64,000 nucleotides of DNA from NCBI RefSeq assembly GCF_040436345.1, contig NC_133223.1, positions 10,576,613-10,640,612 of the forward strand, in the 5' to 3' direction. Numbering within the stretch: the stretch's first letter is position 1; every line of letters begins with the position of its first letter. The notes under the pieces were generated by a model, which was not told the origin of the DNA, did not search any database, and worked only from the letters and a program-made list of their open reading frames with translations. The stretch comes from Pagrus major (lineage: Eukaryota > Chordata > Actinopteri > Spariformes > Sparidae). The position numbers and the translations under genes were made by a program. Positions 48,319 to 61,019 of this stretch are shown here, piece after piece.

Positions 48319-49908
48319 GGTGTGCCGCAGTTTGGGTGAACTGCTCCTTTAAACGCTGAAACTGTTCACTGTTTGCATGTCTTCTGGTTTAATGGAAAAT
48401 TTATTTTGGACAGACGGCAGAGGTTCATTTCAAACATGGAGAGAATACACACATACACACTCACACACACACGCGCGCTCACAAAGTCAGTTTTCAACAA
48501 AAACATTGCAACGGTTTGAACGAAAATGACAAGTTTGCATCAAATCAACCATAAACAACACTTCAGTTTAAACATCCTTGTTTGTTTCATTCCAGTATTG
48601 CAACTCGGCCCCAGTATCAAGATTCTCAGGCCTCTGTATTGCTGATAAGGAAGCGAAGCGGATATAGAAAAGCAGCAGCTGATCTGTACATTATTGCATC
48701 GTGATGACATCATCAGACAGAGGAGGAGGTTCAGTTGAACAGCTCAGCCTTAGCGGTGGTTAATCAGCTTCATCAACATGGATTTGACACTTTTCTTCTT
48801 TTTACAGTTACATGTTGATGAAATATAGAGTTACTGCACTGTGAGACCAAATACTGCATAGATAAACACAATAACACATAATGTCCTTAAACCTGTTTGA
48901 TTGTTATTGGAAGACCGAGATGCTTCAAGTTATTCAGGAGGAGGCAGGAAAATATTGACCATTTGAAACCATAGAAAACAACGCCAGGAGGAAAATCACT
49001 TCCACAATTAAATGATGATGAAATCAGCCAAATGAGAGGTTTACTTAGTACTTCTGCTTGTATTATATTTTAGATTTCTCTTATTTAGTATTTAAAGTCC
49101 GTCCACACAGTGTGCCTTAATGTGTTTAAGAGCAAATGTGTTTTCAGTGGTATAACTTTGGCGTGATGTTCTTTAACTCATTTCTGAAAAGGTGACCAAA
49201 GTGAGAATAGTTTCCAACCACAAATGTTTAAATGAAGACTTTGTAGTGAGAAATACCAAATATCTATATTTGAGATTATCGCTTGAGAACTAATAACTTT
49301 TGCGCAGTCCATCTACAAACGTTTTGTACACGAAATCAATAAATTTAAGTTCTAAAAACTGCTTTGTACTGTGTCTTACTTAAGCGGCGTATAAATATGT
49401 TCTCGTATTTACAAAAATAGTAGAGTCGCTGACTTTTATTTGTAGTTTTTAAAAAAGGTCCTTCACAACAAAATGAAAATGAGCAAATATACACAAACAG
49501 TAAGTATTTCCCCCGTTTAAACAACATTTTTTGCATTTTTTTGCCTATATGGTCATTTAAAAAGGTATTACCCACTGCATTTGTTTCTGTTGTCCATAAT
49601 ATTTGGACCACTCATTGCTTCTTTTGCGCAGATTTTATAGGTGTAATGTGTAGAATGTCAATAATTCGAAGCTAGCTCCAAAAATATAGGCGGCAGCATA
49701 TCACCAGAGAAACTGACAAATTCTGCCTTTTGCTAGCTTTCCTTGTTGAAGCTAGCTACCTTCAGCTAATAAGCTCAGTTAGCCATGGAGACAGACTGAG
49801 TGGACAAGACAAGACAACAGTCCTCTTACATCACCACGGAAGACGAGTTTAACACCTCAATTCTCATGCTCATGCCTTCAATGATTCTTTAAATTTTAAA
49901 TACATGTT

Positions 49909-49974
49909 GAATGAATGAATGAATGAATGAATGAATGAATGAATGAATGGATGAATAAATGAATGATTGAATGA
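49909..49974. repeat. (GAAT)n microsatellite
   Basis: This is a tetranucleotide run of about 16 units with a few imperfect units at the 3' end. Confidence 0.9.
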
Positions 49975-51689
49975 CTTTGTGTGGATTTTTCTATGGTTTC
50001 TCCCGGTTCTCTGAAGCCCTTTTCACGACTGTCAAACATCCATCATTCTGATCGCATTACACGGAAGTCTAAAAACGCCAATTAAAGCTACAGTATCTTC
50101 TATAGCAATGACAATTGTCAGCTTGTTGAGAGCACCAGACCAACAGCTGGAAGTCTCGCTGATGCCCCATAGAAGCTGCAGTGTTCACTGATATTGAGTT
50201 TGGAAATTCACTCCTGACCATCATCAGTTTGTGAGAGAAAATAACACCAATTCAAGGGTCCACTTATGCTCTTTTTTTAAGCTTCAACCACACCACATAC
50301 TCTTCTTTAGAGACAGAACAATGAACTTAAGCTGGGACTGGAAAGAGGTCAAAGGTCAACGCCCAGGCGTCAGTGGGTGGCTGAAGAGGGATCAAGGAGG
50401 ACATTTGTGAGAGGTGAGAGTCCATCTTTGGACCAGGACAGAGCTTGTCATCATGTATGACCACCTGTTATTAAGCTCAACAATTAGGATGTGTGATGAC
50501 ACCTGAGCCATAATAATTCACTGATAAAGAGATGCAGTTAAAAGCTCAGGATGAAGCTCTCATCAATGTATGTTTAAAGATTATTTTGTCACACATAATG
50601 TGCTATTTGTTGAGCTATTCTCAGAGCCTTACTACTGCTGGAGCTGAAAGTGTGATGTTTATCCTGAGGGTGGCATCTAAAATCTGGCCAGCTGTTGTTG
50701 AGATTACTGTCTCTGGACCAATAAGTTGGATCGATAGGCAAATTATGGGGTTGTTTGAAAGTCATGAAAAAGCTTTGGGTAAATATTTACAACATACACT
50801 GTAAAATAAATTATTAAAACACAGAAAAAGCAACCAGACACACACACTTTTCTTTTGCTCGTGGAAAGTGAACAAGCTTATTCAAGGAAAACGTTCCTTT
50901 ACTGTTGCAGGTTTTTGTCTTAAAAAGTTTCTCTGACTCTTTGTGAGTTATAGTCCATGTACCGATGCTTTAAACTCCAGACAGTTCTAGTCAGACTCAG
51001 TTACAGCAGGAAGGTTGACTGAAACAAAACCAACAGACCAGCAAATGTTCATAGCAGGCAGCAGTCAGGAAAAAAAGGCCTTTTTCACTGTAAAAGCGGG
51101 AAGTAGCCCGGTCCCAAGTGCAGAATGAGTCTCTAACACACCGGCAGTGGAGACAACAGGTACAGACAGAAGTGTGGACATCAGCTATAAGGAGGAGGAG
51201 TTCACGTACTCGTAAATTCAGGTTCCAAACATATAGCAAGTTGAGTCAGCAGGAGGTGTAGAATGAGCAACAAGCTGTCCCGAATTAACCATCCTGATGT
51301 AAAACACGAGCAGTCAGCCAATCAGGTTGAAAACAAACCAACAGTTTATACAGATCATCAAAACAACTTTCTTTGGAGGTCAAACTGAAAATAGCTCCCA
51401 ACAAATGCACTGTTTCCTTTCATTTGAGTTTCATTTGTGATCCGGGTTAAGGTTAGGTTAGAAACCGATGGGTTTGAGACCAACAGACAGTGCCGAGAAG
51501 TCAGAGACAGACTAACAGAGAGTAGCTCCATCAATTTTACACATTCAACTGTGTTTACATGTCTTGGGGAGAACTACTGCAATTGTGAAGAAAGTATTAT
51601 AAAAGCTTGTGGGGCTCCAGAGGAAGCTGCATGTAATCTGATAAACTGCCTCCAGTGATGTCACCCAGTGGCTAAGCTGCATTGTGGTA

Positions 51690-52030
51690 ATGCAGTGGCT
51701 AGGTTTTGAAAAGCATCGTACTCCTACAACACTGTTGGAGTCATTATGGGCAGTTCAGAAACAAATAATCAATACTCAATACTGCAGAACCAGGGGATAT
51801 CATCCTTCTTATTCCATGCATTGTTCTTCCTTTTCAAAACCTGGCGCCTACATTACCCACAGTGCAACTTGGGCACAGAGTGACATCACTGGAGGCAATA
51901 TATCAGATTACGTGCAGCTTCCTCTGGAGCCACAAAAGGTTTTTTACTACTTATTTGACATATGCATTAGTACGTCCCAAGACCTGTAAACACACTTTAA
52001 TGTGTAAAGTCAGTGGAGCTATCCTTTAAG
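51690..52030. repeat. Interspersed repeat family R1, copy C
   Basis: It is the best match to copy B (45640-45960) and also related to copy A (4785-4995). All three are plus-oriented and end near a CCTTTAA motif. Confidence 0.8.
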
Positions 52031-52648
52031 TACGATGTCACTTTGTGAGTGTTATGTCTTTTTTAATGCAGAGAAGAAAAGTTTGTGCGGGAATTACTCT
52101 TTTTCACTGGAATTAGATTTTTCGGAGGATTTGATTCCCCTGTGCAAGCGGTGTGCATGTTGCCTTTGACTCATATGTTTTCAATAGCAAATATATAGAA
52201 CACAGTCAGCCTTATCTTTTCAATTCTCCTCTGTGCAGCTTATCTGCTCGAGATGCTGTATGCTAGGAACAAACTGAACATAAGCACAGGGAGATCTAAA
52301 GGAGAACAGTCCAGTGTTGACCTGAAGACATCTGCAGTAGTATTTGTTCATGACGGAGGACGTCTGCTGAGTTCTCTGACATCAGGTTTGCTGGTTAGTT
52401 CCTCCAGCTAGAGGAAGAGGAGGAACTGTGTTGCGACAGACCCAGCCGCCTCCAAACTCTGAGGACCGGACCTGAACCGAGCTCTGATTCCAGCTGCATC
52501 AAAATGCTGCAAATTTCTGGCACCAGGATGTCTCCTTCACGTTGACTCGTCAGTATTTTAAGCAGGAGCACGTTCAGGTATCTGGTTGAAACCTTTAGTC
52601 CTGGTTTTGTTCATGATAATCCAGTCAAACAAATATATTAAAAAGAGC

Positions 52649-52654
52649 TTTATT
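52649..52654 (-). promoter_or_regulatory. znf385b: Candidate znf385b poly(A) signal
   Basis: The plus strand reads TTTATT, so the transcript has AATAAA about 535 nt after the znf385b stop codon. A poly-A/T run on the plus strand at 52724-52749 lies in the predicted 3' UTR. Confidence 0.4.
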
Positions 52655-53186
52655 ATCAGTAGATTCAGGCTGCCACAAAGAGTCATTTGTCAGTAATGAT
52701 GAGGTACTTTGGGGTTCTTTTTGGTAAAAAAAAAAAAAAAAAAAAAAAAGGTCAAAGAAAGAGACATGTAAGTATTTTCTCTGTTTTCATGCACAAGTTG
52801 AACATTTCTCATATTCTTCTTTTAGTTGGATGCTTTGAATCACTTGAACCAAAATGACAAATGTGGAGGGCAAAATAGCTGCATTCAGATTTTTTCTGGA
52901 CCACTTATTGCTTTCTATTTTTCGAGGACTTTTCCATGACCAGATATTTATGACTGCATTAGAAAAATCCCAGGTTGTCCAGGATCTGTGTGGTCTGATC
53001 CAGACAAAAGGAGGAAGAGGAGGTCCTGTTCTCTAATGTCTTTTTCAAAGCCTCAGTCAGGTTTGAACCCCTGCAGCCATGATGGCAGAGCTGTTTCTTC
53101 TGGACTCTTCTGCCCCCACAGCTCCAACAAAGTGGAGGACAGAGGTCAAAGGTCACCAGTTAGACTCCCCGCAACTGACACTGCCA

Positions 53187-54399
53187 TCAGTAGGGTGCGA
53201 AGAGAATCGATCCTTGGCTCGTTCTGATTGGTCCAGGAGCCGGACGCAGGAAGGAGGCAGTGAAAAGGGACGTGGAGGCCGGAGGGCGAGGATGGAGAGA
53301 AATGGCAGGGGTGAGGGGCGTGGAGGTGGTAGTGAGCAGGGGGGAAGAGGAGAGAGAGGAGGGAGGGAGCGATATGGTGGAGGTGAGGGAGGAGGGCGGA
53401 GGAGCGAAGGGAGCGGAGAGGAAGGAGGGAGAGAGGGAGGGCTTTGCCAACTCCTTCTGAGGCGAAGCAGAGAGGAAACAATGAGGTGAGACATGAAGAG
53501 GAAGAAGTGGAGGAGGTAAGGAAAGGAAACAAGGACAAGCGAGTTATGAAAAAGTAAATGAATCTATACATTAATTAATTCAGGAATGCATAATAATTCA
53601 ATGTGAAATGACTTTTTACAGTTGCCCATTATTGATTCATATTATCATGTATCTATTGTATTGATGGCTTCATTGCTCTGGGTGATACTGTTCATGCTTA
53701 TTCATGCCAATAAAGTAAATTTGAATATAAATCTGAGAGAGAGCAGCAGAGGGACACTCACAGTGAGGGAGCTGCGCTGCTGTTTGTTATAGGGGCTGTA
53801 TTTGGGTTTGCTGGGTTTTCCTGCCACTCTGTCCTTGTGCCTCCTGCTGGAGATGTGCTGCAACAACAACAATAACAACCAACACAATTAAACACTGATA
53901 ACTAAGCTAAGGACAGAGAAGCCTGTAACTCATCTAGTTGAGTGTTGGAAATTAAAGAAAGGCAGAAGGAGGTCAAACAGAGCAAAACGTACAGTTTTTT
54001 TGTTAAAATGAAAATGAAATACAAAGCATTCAGTGCACTAAGACCAAAACAAAATTCAATATTTACTTGTTGACACAGAAGCAGCAAAATATGAGCACAT
54101 CATAGCCTGTGGGGAATCTGTCACCTCTTTTTTAGATCTTCATTCTTCTTCTCTTCTCACATTATCATCACATCGACTAGTTAAACTGTGACTATGTCCT
54201 ATATCACTTCCTATTCACTATGTAGTGAATGATATTTACTGTCCAACATTTTACTTTAGTGTTGTATCCACTATACAGTATAGTTCCAATTCCAGTATGG
54301 TACATAAACAACAACCTTGTGCAAGTCATCCAACAATTCAATGCGTTTTATAGAAGCATATACAGCTGGCAGTGCTAATGCAGAAGAGAATATACTGTA

Positions 54400-54430
<31 letters not shown>

Positions 54431-54451
54431 ACATGTGTATATATATATATA

Positions 54452-54487
<36 letters not shown>

Positions 54488-57400
54488 CCTATATATATAT
54501 TATATTACAATGGACCTATACAACCTGCTTTGGCAATATTGTATTAAATATATTGAGTACAATTAAGGTTACTGTGCTAAACTAAACTGTAATCAATAGA
54601 GCAAATTTGAAAACTGAAATTAACAATAATTTCAAATCATGTAAAGAATTAATAAAACATTAAAACAATTAATAAAACATCAGCATATCTTGCAATCTAC
54701 ACTGCTGCTTCATTTTCATCTGTCCTTGTTTGCTGTCTATTGCAGTAGATCATTTGACCCTTTAGCTACACCAGCCACACAATAGAAATACATAGGGAAA
54801 AAGTCTGGAGCAAGCAGATTAAAATTCACTGATTAACAGAGGTAACAACTAAATAAAAAACTAAATCAAAAGCTGCATTTTGAGTCAAACTTTCAATATT
54901 TCGGCTCTCATGTGAAACTGGGGAGTTTAGTCACAACAAGCTGCCTCATCTGAGTTGAATTTAGGGGGAGATTTTAGATCTGAACTGAACAGTCAAAGAT
55001 TTGGGTCTTCATAAAGTAATGTTGAAAGAATGTTATTATTCTGTATGTGCCTGCTGTGTTTCTACCTGTTTCAGCTGGATCTCAGAGTTGACATGGACAT
55101 CGCAGATCTGGCAGTGAAAGGTTTTGTTCTGCAGGCCGGAGCCCTTGATTGTGGAGGTGCTGCCGTTCTTCAGCTTGGCTCCAGGTCGAGGGTAGGCCTT
55201 GATTGGCCCGGCGCCGCTCCGAGCCTCCAGCATCGTCTTGTGCTTTGAACCTGCAAACACCCAGAAACCAACTTTATAAATAAATCTGTCAGTGTTTCAT
55301 AGTGTTGCAGCTATAGAGCAACAAAGGGCCACAGGCAGCTGCTGAGGACTCCTGCACTCCATATACACTCCCGTGGGCAACCTACACATGGTTTTCCATT
55401 GTTTCAGGTTGGACTTTTTTGGCAATGGTTTAACGGCACCCGACTAGTGAATCAGTGCTACCATTAGTTTGCCTCAATGTGGCCAATTCCTACCATTTGC
55501 TGTACAGTTTCTCTTAAGATAAGTATTTGAGCAGCAGATGTCTTGTTATACATCACCCCACCCCTCCTAACCTGCATTATGAGCCTCCAGCTGAGACAGA
55601 GAGTTGACGGCGACTTTACACAAGGAGCAGTACAGCAGCTTCTTTGCCTTCTCCTCCTCGGACTCCACTGAGACAGGAGCATCCTGGGAGGAGGCCTGGG
55701 AAGGAGCAGGAGGAGGGGGTTGAGGAGAGGCTTTGGAAGAAGATGAAGAGGAGGAAGAGAGGAGGCCCGGGGCAGGGAAAGCAGAGGGAGGACTGGAGGG
55801 AGGAGGCTCACTCCCTGCTCTGCTAGAGGAGGGAGAGGAGGAGAGAGGGGAGGAGGAGGAGGGGAGGAGGAAGGGTTTCAGAGGAGGGGAGGATTCAATG
55901 AGGCTGGGTAAGAGTTCTGGAGGGAGTATGAGGAAGATGAAGAAGAGGAGGAGAAGAAAAAAGAGGAGGAAGACATGAAAACAACCAATCATACATAAAC
56001 ACAAACAGCCCTAAATGAAAACATCATCAGTAACAGTGCTCAGATCAGTGTAAGTTGTTAATAAAATCAACCTGTGTGCTGATTGGTGCTGCTGTTAACT
56101 GAGACAGGAGGGGTAGGACTTGTGCTGCCCCCATTGGACTCTCCAGTGATGGACAGCTTAGGCTTGGTCTTGTTCTCCTGAGACTTGAGCTTCTTGGCAT
56201 GACGGCTGCCTCTGTAATGAGCTTCTGCCTGAGACTGAAAAAGAGACAAACAAAGAGACAGAAGTTTCATTTTCTATTTGCACTTGTTTCTGTCAGAATC
56301 GAAGTCCTGGTGTCACTTGAGACAAGCTACTGGGATTCTCATGAAGGGTTTGTTTCACCAGTCTTTAAAATTGTTCACATATTCCTTGAGTTTGCTACCC
56401 ATGTCATGAACCGAGTACTCAACTGCTAGAGCAGTGCACCTAATATTGTAACTCATGGACAGTTAAAAAAACCCTTTTTCTTTTTCTTTTTTCATTTTTC
56501 TGCCTTGTCAATAACGCCTATCACCAAGAATGCAGCTCGACTTACAAGGATTAAGTTGGAGAGTTTAGGTCTTTTATGCTAGTAGCAGCAAATGTAGCTT
56601 GAAGCTGACTAGCCTTAAGCAGAGATGAGGAGTCAGCTACAGAGGTCTGGTAAGCTCACTTATATCTAACTCAACAAACAGATTTCTCTCCATTTTCAGA
56701 CTTGTGGTCTTGCCCCAACTGACACTGACAAACCTGAAAGTGTAAATCGATTCACCTTCAAAAAGATAACTCTGTATCAACTTCAGACAAGGTAAATGTG
56801 TGTTTCGTATACATCATAGTAGTCAGTATCAATGATATCCACACATACTCTCTTCTGTTATTATTTTTCCAACTTTAAGCTGTAGTCTTTGCTGTCACAT
56901 ACGGATGTAATGATACACCAAATTTTGTGATATCACAATAAAAAAATGTTGCGATACCACCATGGGACTTTGACATTATCTACCAACATATCACGTTTAA
57001 AGCTCATTGATCTAACAAGGGAAATCAGTTTAAATGCATTCTATTATCTCTACTTGTCATTCTATTGTTTTGTTTGAACAGCAGAGGGCGCAATCATCCT
57101 GCTCAAGAAGACAGACTCCCATTATTATGTATCCCGCCCTAGTCCACCTGTAATTGGGTCGCCTCATTGGTTTTGTTCACTAAACTGCTAACTCACACAG
57201 TAGCCCTGGTAATGTCTGTTTTCTGCTGTGTCAGAGCTGTGGAAACACTCCGGCCTCCTCACACCGACTTCTTCAGCCTGACCAAAGTCATTACGATTAA
57301 TCCTTTATTGGCCACGAACCATATCACCTCCAATCACCACCAATTCAATCAATGAAATTGCAATGTGTTTGCAATATTCTGTGTGCATTCACACCTTCAT

Positions 57401-57533
57401 TTACATTTGTGACTTGACCCAGATAAGATATGTAGATACATATGACATGCTAATACAAAGTTGAGATGGGGTCTTAGGAATACTGAGTCATTCGGCATGT
57501 ACATCAGCCACAGAATTTGAGAGCCCCTGCGTT

Positions 57534-57614
<81 letters not shown>

Positions 57615-59387
57615 GAAATATGGAGCCTGAATTGTGATGCAGCGTATTAACTGTTCAGATTATCCCATTATTATGACAGGATAATCTATTACTATTACCA
57701 TCATAATAGATGTACCAAGCCCAGAGTAACAGTGTGTCAGTTCACTGTAACAAACCTCCAGGTTAATAGTGTCCTCATGTGACTGTCTGGAAGCTCCATG
57801 ACTCAACTTTTATTCAGCTTATTAGACTGAGAAGATGTTGCCCTCTCTGACTCCCCTCCTCTCCTCAACAGTGATTCCTGTTTTCATGTTAACTCATGAA
57901 TAATTTTACCAGCTCTCATACATTAGTCATGTTTGATTGGCAGGTCACTGACGAGGCAGCTTGTTACCTCTCAGCAGTCATTGGGTGAATGAGCTGAGTG
58001 TCATTTACACAGCACTGTGTTAATATAGATGGGTATGTGTTACACATAATTATACACCTGCTATTATTGCTGCTAGGAACACCTGGGAGAATACACAAAA
58101 GCAAAGTAACAAACAAGCCTTTAAAAGTAGGCTACCAGACAGCATTAAGCTTCATAACAACATATTTTTATTAGTGGTTCTCTGCAGACAAATTTGTATT
58201 CATTTTCTTAGGAAAGCTCCTTATAAGAACAGAGCAACATCAACTTCAGTCAGTTTAATCTCTGCATTTAGAAGGAGGCCCAGCATGTATTTAGCCTAGC
58301 TTAGCAAAAACTTGCTGCAGGGGAAAACTGCTAGCCTAGCTTAGCAAAAGTAAAAGTTGAGAAAAGTAAAGTAAGTAAGTAAAAAAAACTTGGTCATTTC
58401 CAGCATCAAAAATCCTATAAAAATAAACAAACTTTCTCAGATCCTGGCAGGACTGCAATACAATTATAATTATAAGGTCATAATATGCTCATATTAGCTA
58501 GCAAGTTATATGTTACTGACATTGCTTGCTAATGAAAGCTAATGTTATTGAAATTTTAGCTTGCTAGCTAACAACCAAGGTTTGCCAATAATAAAGTAAC
58601 TCTTCTTTTTCTGTGTCTTCTTCAAATTCAAATGAGAAATATTGACATGGGTTTCATTTTCAGAGCATCCAGAACAGAGACAGGTCCAGGAATTTAGCCT
58701 AAACACATGAGGGCGATGGCAAACTAGTAATTAAAATAGAACAAAATCCGCCTTTAAGCAACTTCAAGGCTGTCTGAGTCACATTCTGTGCAGAAATATG
58801 AATATAAAAAGAAGACATTCAAGTTTCAGCAGAAGTGAGTGTTGGAGCAATCTTTGGAGCTGTTGGATAGTGGAGGGACCAGGCTGTAGATGGAACACAT
58901 GACAGGAGGTTGATCACAGTAGCATAACATAATCAAACTGTCTGGAAGAGGATGAAGAATCAGATCTACAAGTTAAAACTACACACACCCACACACACTC
59001 ACATCAGAGTTGAACCTCAGTTGGCAGACATTACATGAGATGACCTGTTTCTTCTTGGGCACCAAGGTAACACCAAAGGTGTGGTTGATGACGGCCTTCT
59101 GCACCGGGTCCATCTGTAGGAGACAGAAAGAGGTCAGAGGTCACTGCTCAGGATCGTCTGAACAGTGATGACAGATTGATGCTGACAGAGTGACATTTTT
59201 CTTTATCACAGTCGGTCTGCACTGCCGGCAGCTACGACACCCTGTCATACCGTGTTGAAGTTTGGGAAAAGTCCAACTGGTGATGTTGTCTCGACAGGAA
59301 ATGACAGAAATGGTTTCATCATCGTTGAGGGACCAGTGGCGCCTATGAGCCCTGGCAACGCCCGACCCACGGCACTACACCCACTTC
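53187..59387 (-). CDS. znf385b: Zinc finger protein 385B, 3' part, seven exons (5' end outside window)
   Basis: Exons: 59387-59251, 59113-59003, 56234-56072, 55916-55572, 55250-55066, 53857-53762 and 53456-53187. They encode about 434 residues and keep phase throughout. The visible part begins just before [20 protein letters not shown], then [15 protein letters not shown]. Three U1-type C2H2 fingers follow: [12 protein letters not shown]...[20 protein letters not shown]...HNAGSKH and [12 protein letters not shown]...HISSRRH. A Ser/Pro-rich linker is encoded at 55916-55572, and the C-terminus ends [17 protein letters not shown], the ZNF385-family ending. Family knowledge: these are nuclear RNA/DNA-binding proteins, and ZNF385B is linked to p53-related apoptosis in B cells. 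The first finger and upstream exons are not found before position 64000. The human LAAKLAFQ segment near the last junction appears to be absent. Confidence 0.93.
54397..54500. repeat. (GT)n followed by (AT)n microsatellite
   Basis: About 13 GT units are followed, after a short break, by a long AT run. It lies in the znf385b intron between exons ending at 55066 and starting at 53857. Confidence 0.9.
57537..57609. repeat. (AT)n microsatellite
   Basis: This is an almost uninterrupted AT run of about 36 units in the 2.8-kb znf385b intron between exons ending at 59003 and starting at 56234. The rest of that intron holds no recognised gene. Phrases near 58260-58360 (GCCTAGCTTAGCAAAA twice) look repeat-derived. 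Confidence 0.95.
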
Positions 59388-61019
59388 CTGGAAACAGAGA
59401 GACAGAGAGTTTGAATGATTGATTTAAAATATCTGATTGATTTCACTGAACTTTTTACTTCATTGGTCATCACTGGAGGTCACTGGCAGTCCGTCCAATG
59501 TCAAACTAAGTAAGTCATGTCCTTTCAAAATGTCTCAATACATTGCCCATCTTTCAAAAGTCCTGCCCCTTCCGTTCCTATTATCATTCACATTTTCTCA
59601 TATGTGTCTTTCTGAAAGAGATTTGCTGGAGCCGTCAGTTAATATTAAAAAACACTTTGTGATCTGACAGATGTGTACTATCTAGTTGGTCAATATTTGC
59701 TGAAGGCAGAACCAATGTTTAAATATAACATTAACATGAATATAACATTTCTGCAGACTGCACCACTTCACTCTCATCTTCTTCAATGGAATATACGTTA
59801 CATCCACTCAATCTTTGGAAGTATTGCATTTAAATGTTGGTTTGGCTGCAGGAGAAAAAAACATAATTTTAAGCAAACCGGTGACATTTGTAAGATCAAA
59901 AAGCTACCTTTGAAGACACAAACGTTTTGACTATTCTGCTAAGGCTTGAGTAGGAACACTATGTGAATTACTGAGTAATGTATGAAGTGCTGAGATCAGA
60001 GACTGGATGAAATACACTGAGGCTTTGATGTTAGAAAAAAGCAATTCATTAAGGTTTCAGATAAATCGTTGGATCTGTAACCATTTGTGTTAATGTAAGC
60101 AGGTCAGTGAAGGTATCTTAAGCTGGTCCACTATCTTGAACTTAAACAAAGATATTGCTGATACAGACGCTTCTTGGCAAACCTCCAGAAGAACAAATGG
60201 ATGAAATCCATCTCACTCTGATATTTATGTCATTTTTAACCTGGAGACCTGAGCAGCTGATCAGCTGTACAGCAGCATGATAAAGAACATATGGCGATGC
60301 AGCTGCTGGAGGCAGATAGAGGTAATGATACAGAGAGAAAAAAAAGAGGAAAAAGTGAATGAGCGCTCATCTAATGTGTCCACGTGTCCAGTTGCCACGG
60401 GGCCAGTGAGAGTTGCTCTTGGTTTTTTCCTCATCTCTATTTAAGGATGCAGAGAGTAAGTTAGATGTTCCTTTAACTGAGCACTTACAGTGGGACCCAA
60501 GGTGACTAAATCAAGGGTCACACACATCACACCATACAGGAAGTAAAGTAAGTAAAGGAAAGGAAAAATAGAGTTGTGAGTGTCTTTCAAAAAGGAACAA
60601 TCATTACCCAAACTTTTACCTACGATACACATTTAAAAGCCAGTCATATCTACGCCATACATTTGTGTCGATCAATGTTACGGTGGGCCGTTGAAGGAAA
60701 AGTACTGACGAATCCAATTTTAAACTTGCTTCCAGCTGAGTTTGTTCCCAGTTACATAGCAGGTGTTACATAGACACACACAGTATACACAGAGTAGGTC
60801 TGATTTAGAATAAGCGTATTCATTTCTGTCCGTTTACTCTTATAGCCTGTAGAAACCCTGCAGTGAATTCTTTCATAACGGAGTGTGGGCGGAAACACTG
60901 AGAGCAACTGAATCAGCCCTGACAGAGGAGGAGGATGAGGAGGAGGAGGAGGAGGACGAAGAAGAGGAGAAGGAGGAGGAGAAGTTTTGGTCTTATTGGT
61001 TTGGTCCATCTGTCCAACT

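Larger units (their letters stand above)
47500..52640. other. Gene desert between slc22 exon 1B and znf385b
   Basis: No exon with recognisable protein similarity was found on either strand. It holds a hAT-like MITE (48118-48318), a (GAAT)n run, R1 copy C and further AT-rich DNA. Phrases near 49640-49810 (for example TAGCTTTCCTTGTTGAAGCT) also look repeat-derived. Confidence 0.55.

Noticed and set aside
53079-53571. Several long overlapping frames on both strands (Arg/Gly-rich and Pro/Ser-rich)
   Set aside because: The purine-rich tract lacks stops in many frames. Only the minus-strand frame ending FAPY matches the ZNF385B C-terminus and joins the upstream exon in phase.
56900-57000. Sequence resembling the hAT-like MITE at 45122 (GGATGTAATGATACACC, GATATCACAAT)
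   Set aside because: Only one end-like segment is visible, with no matching right end or target-site duplication. At most it is a diverged fragment.
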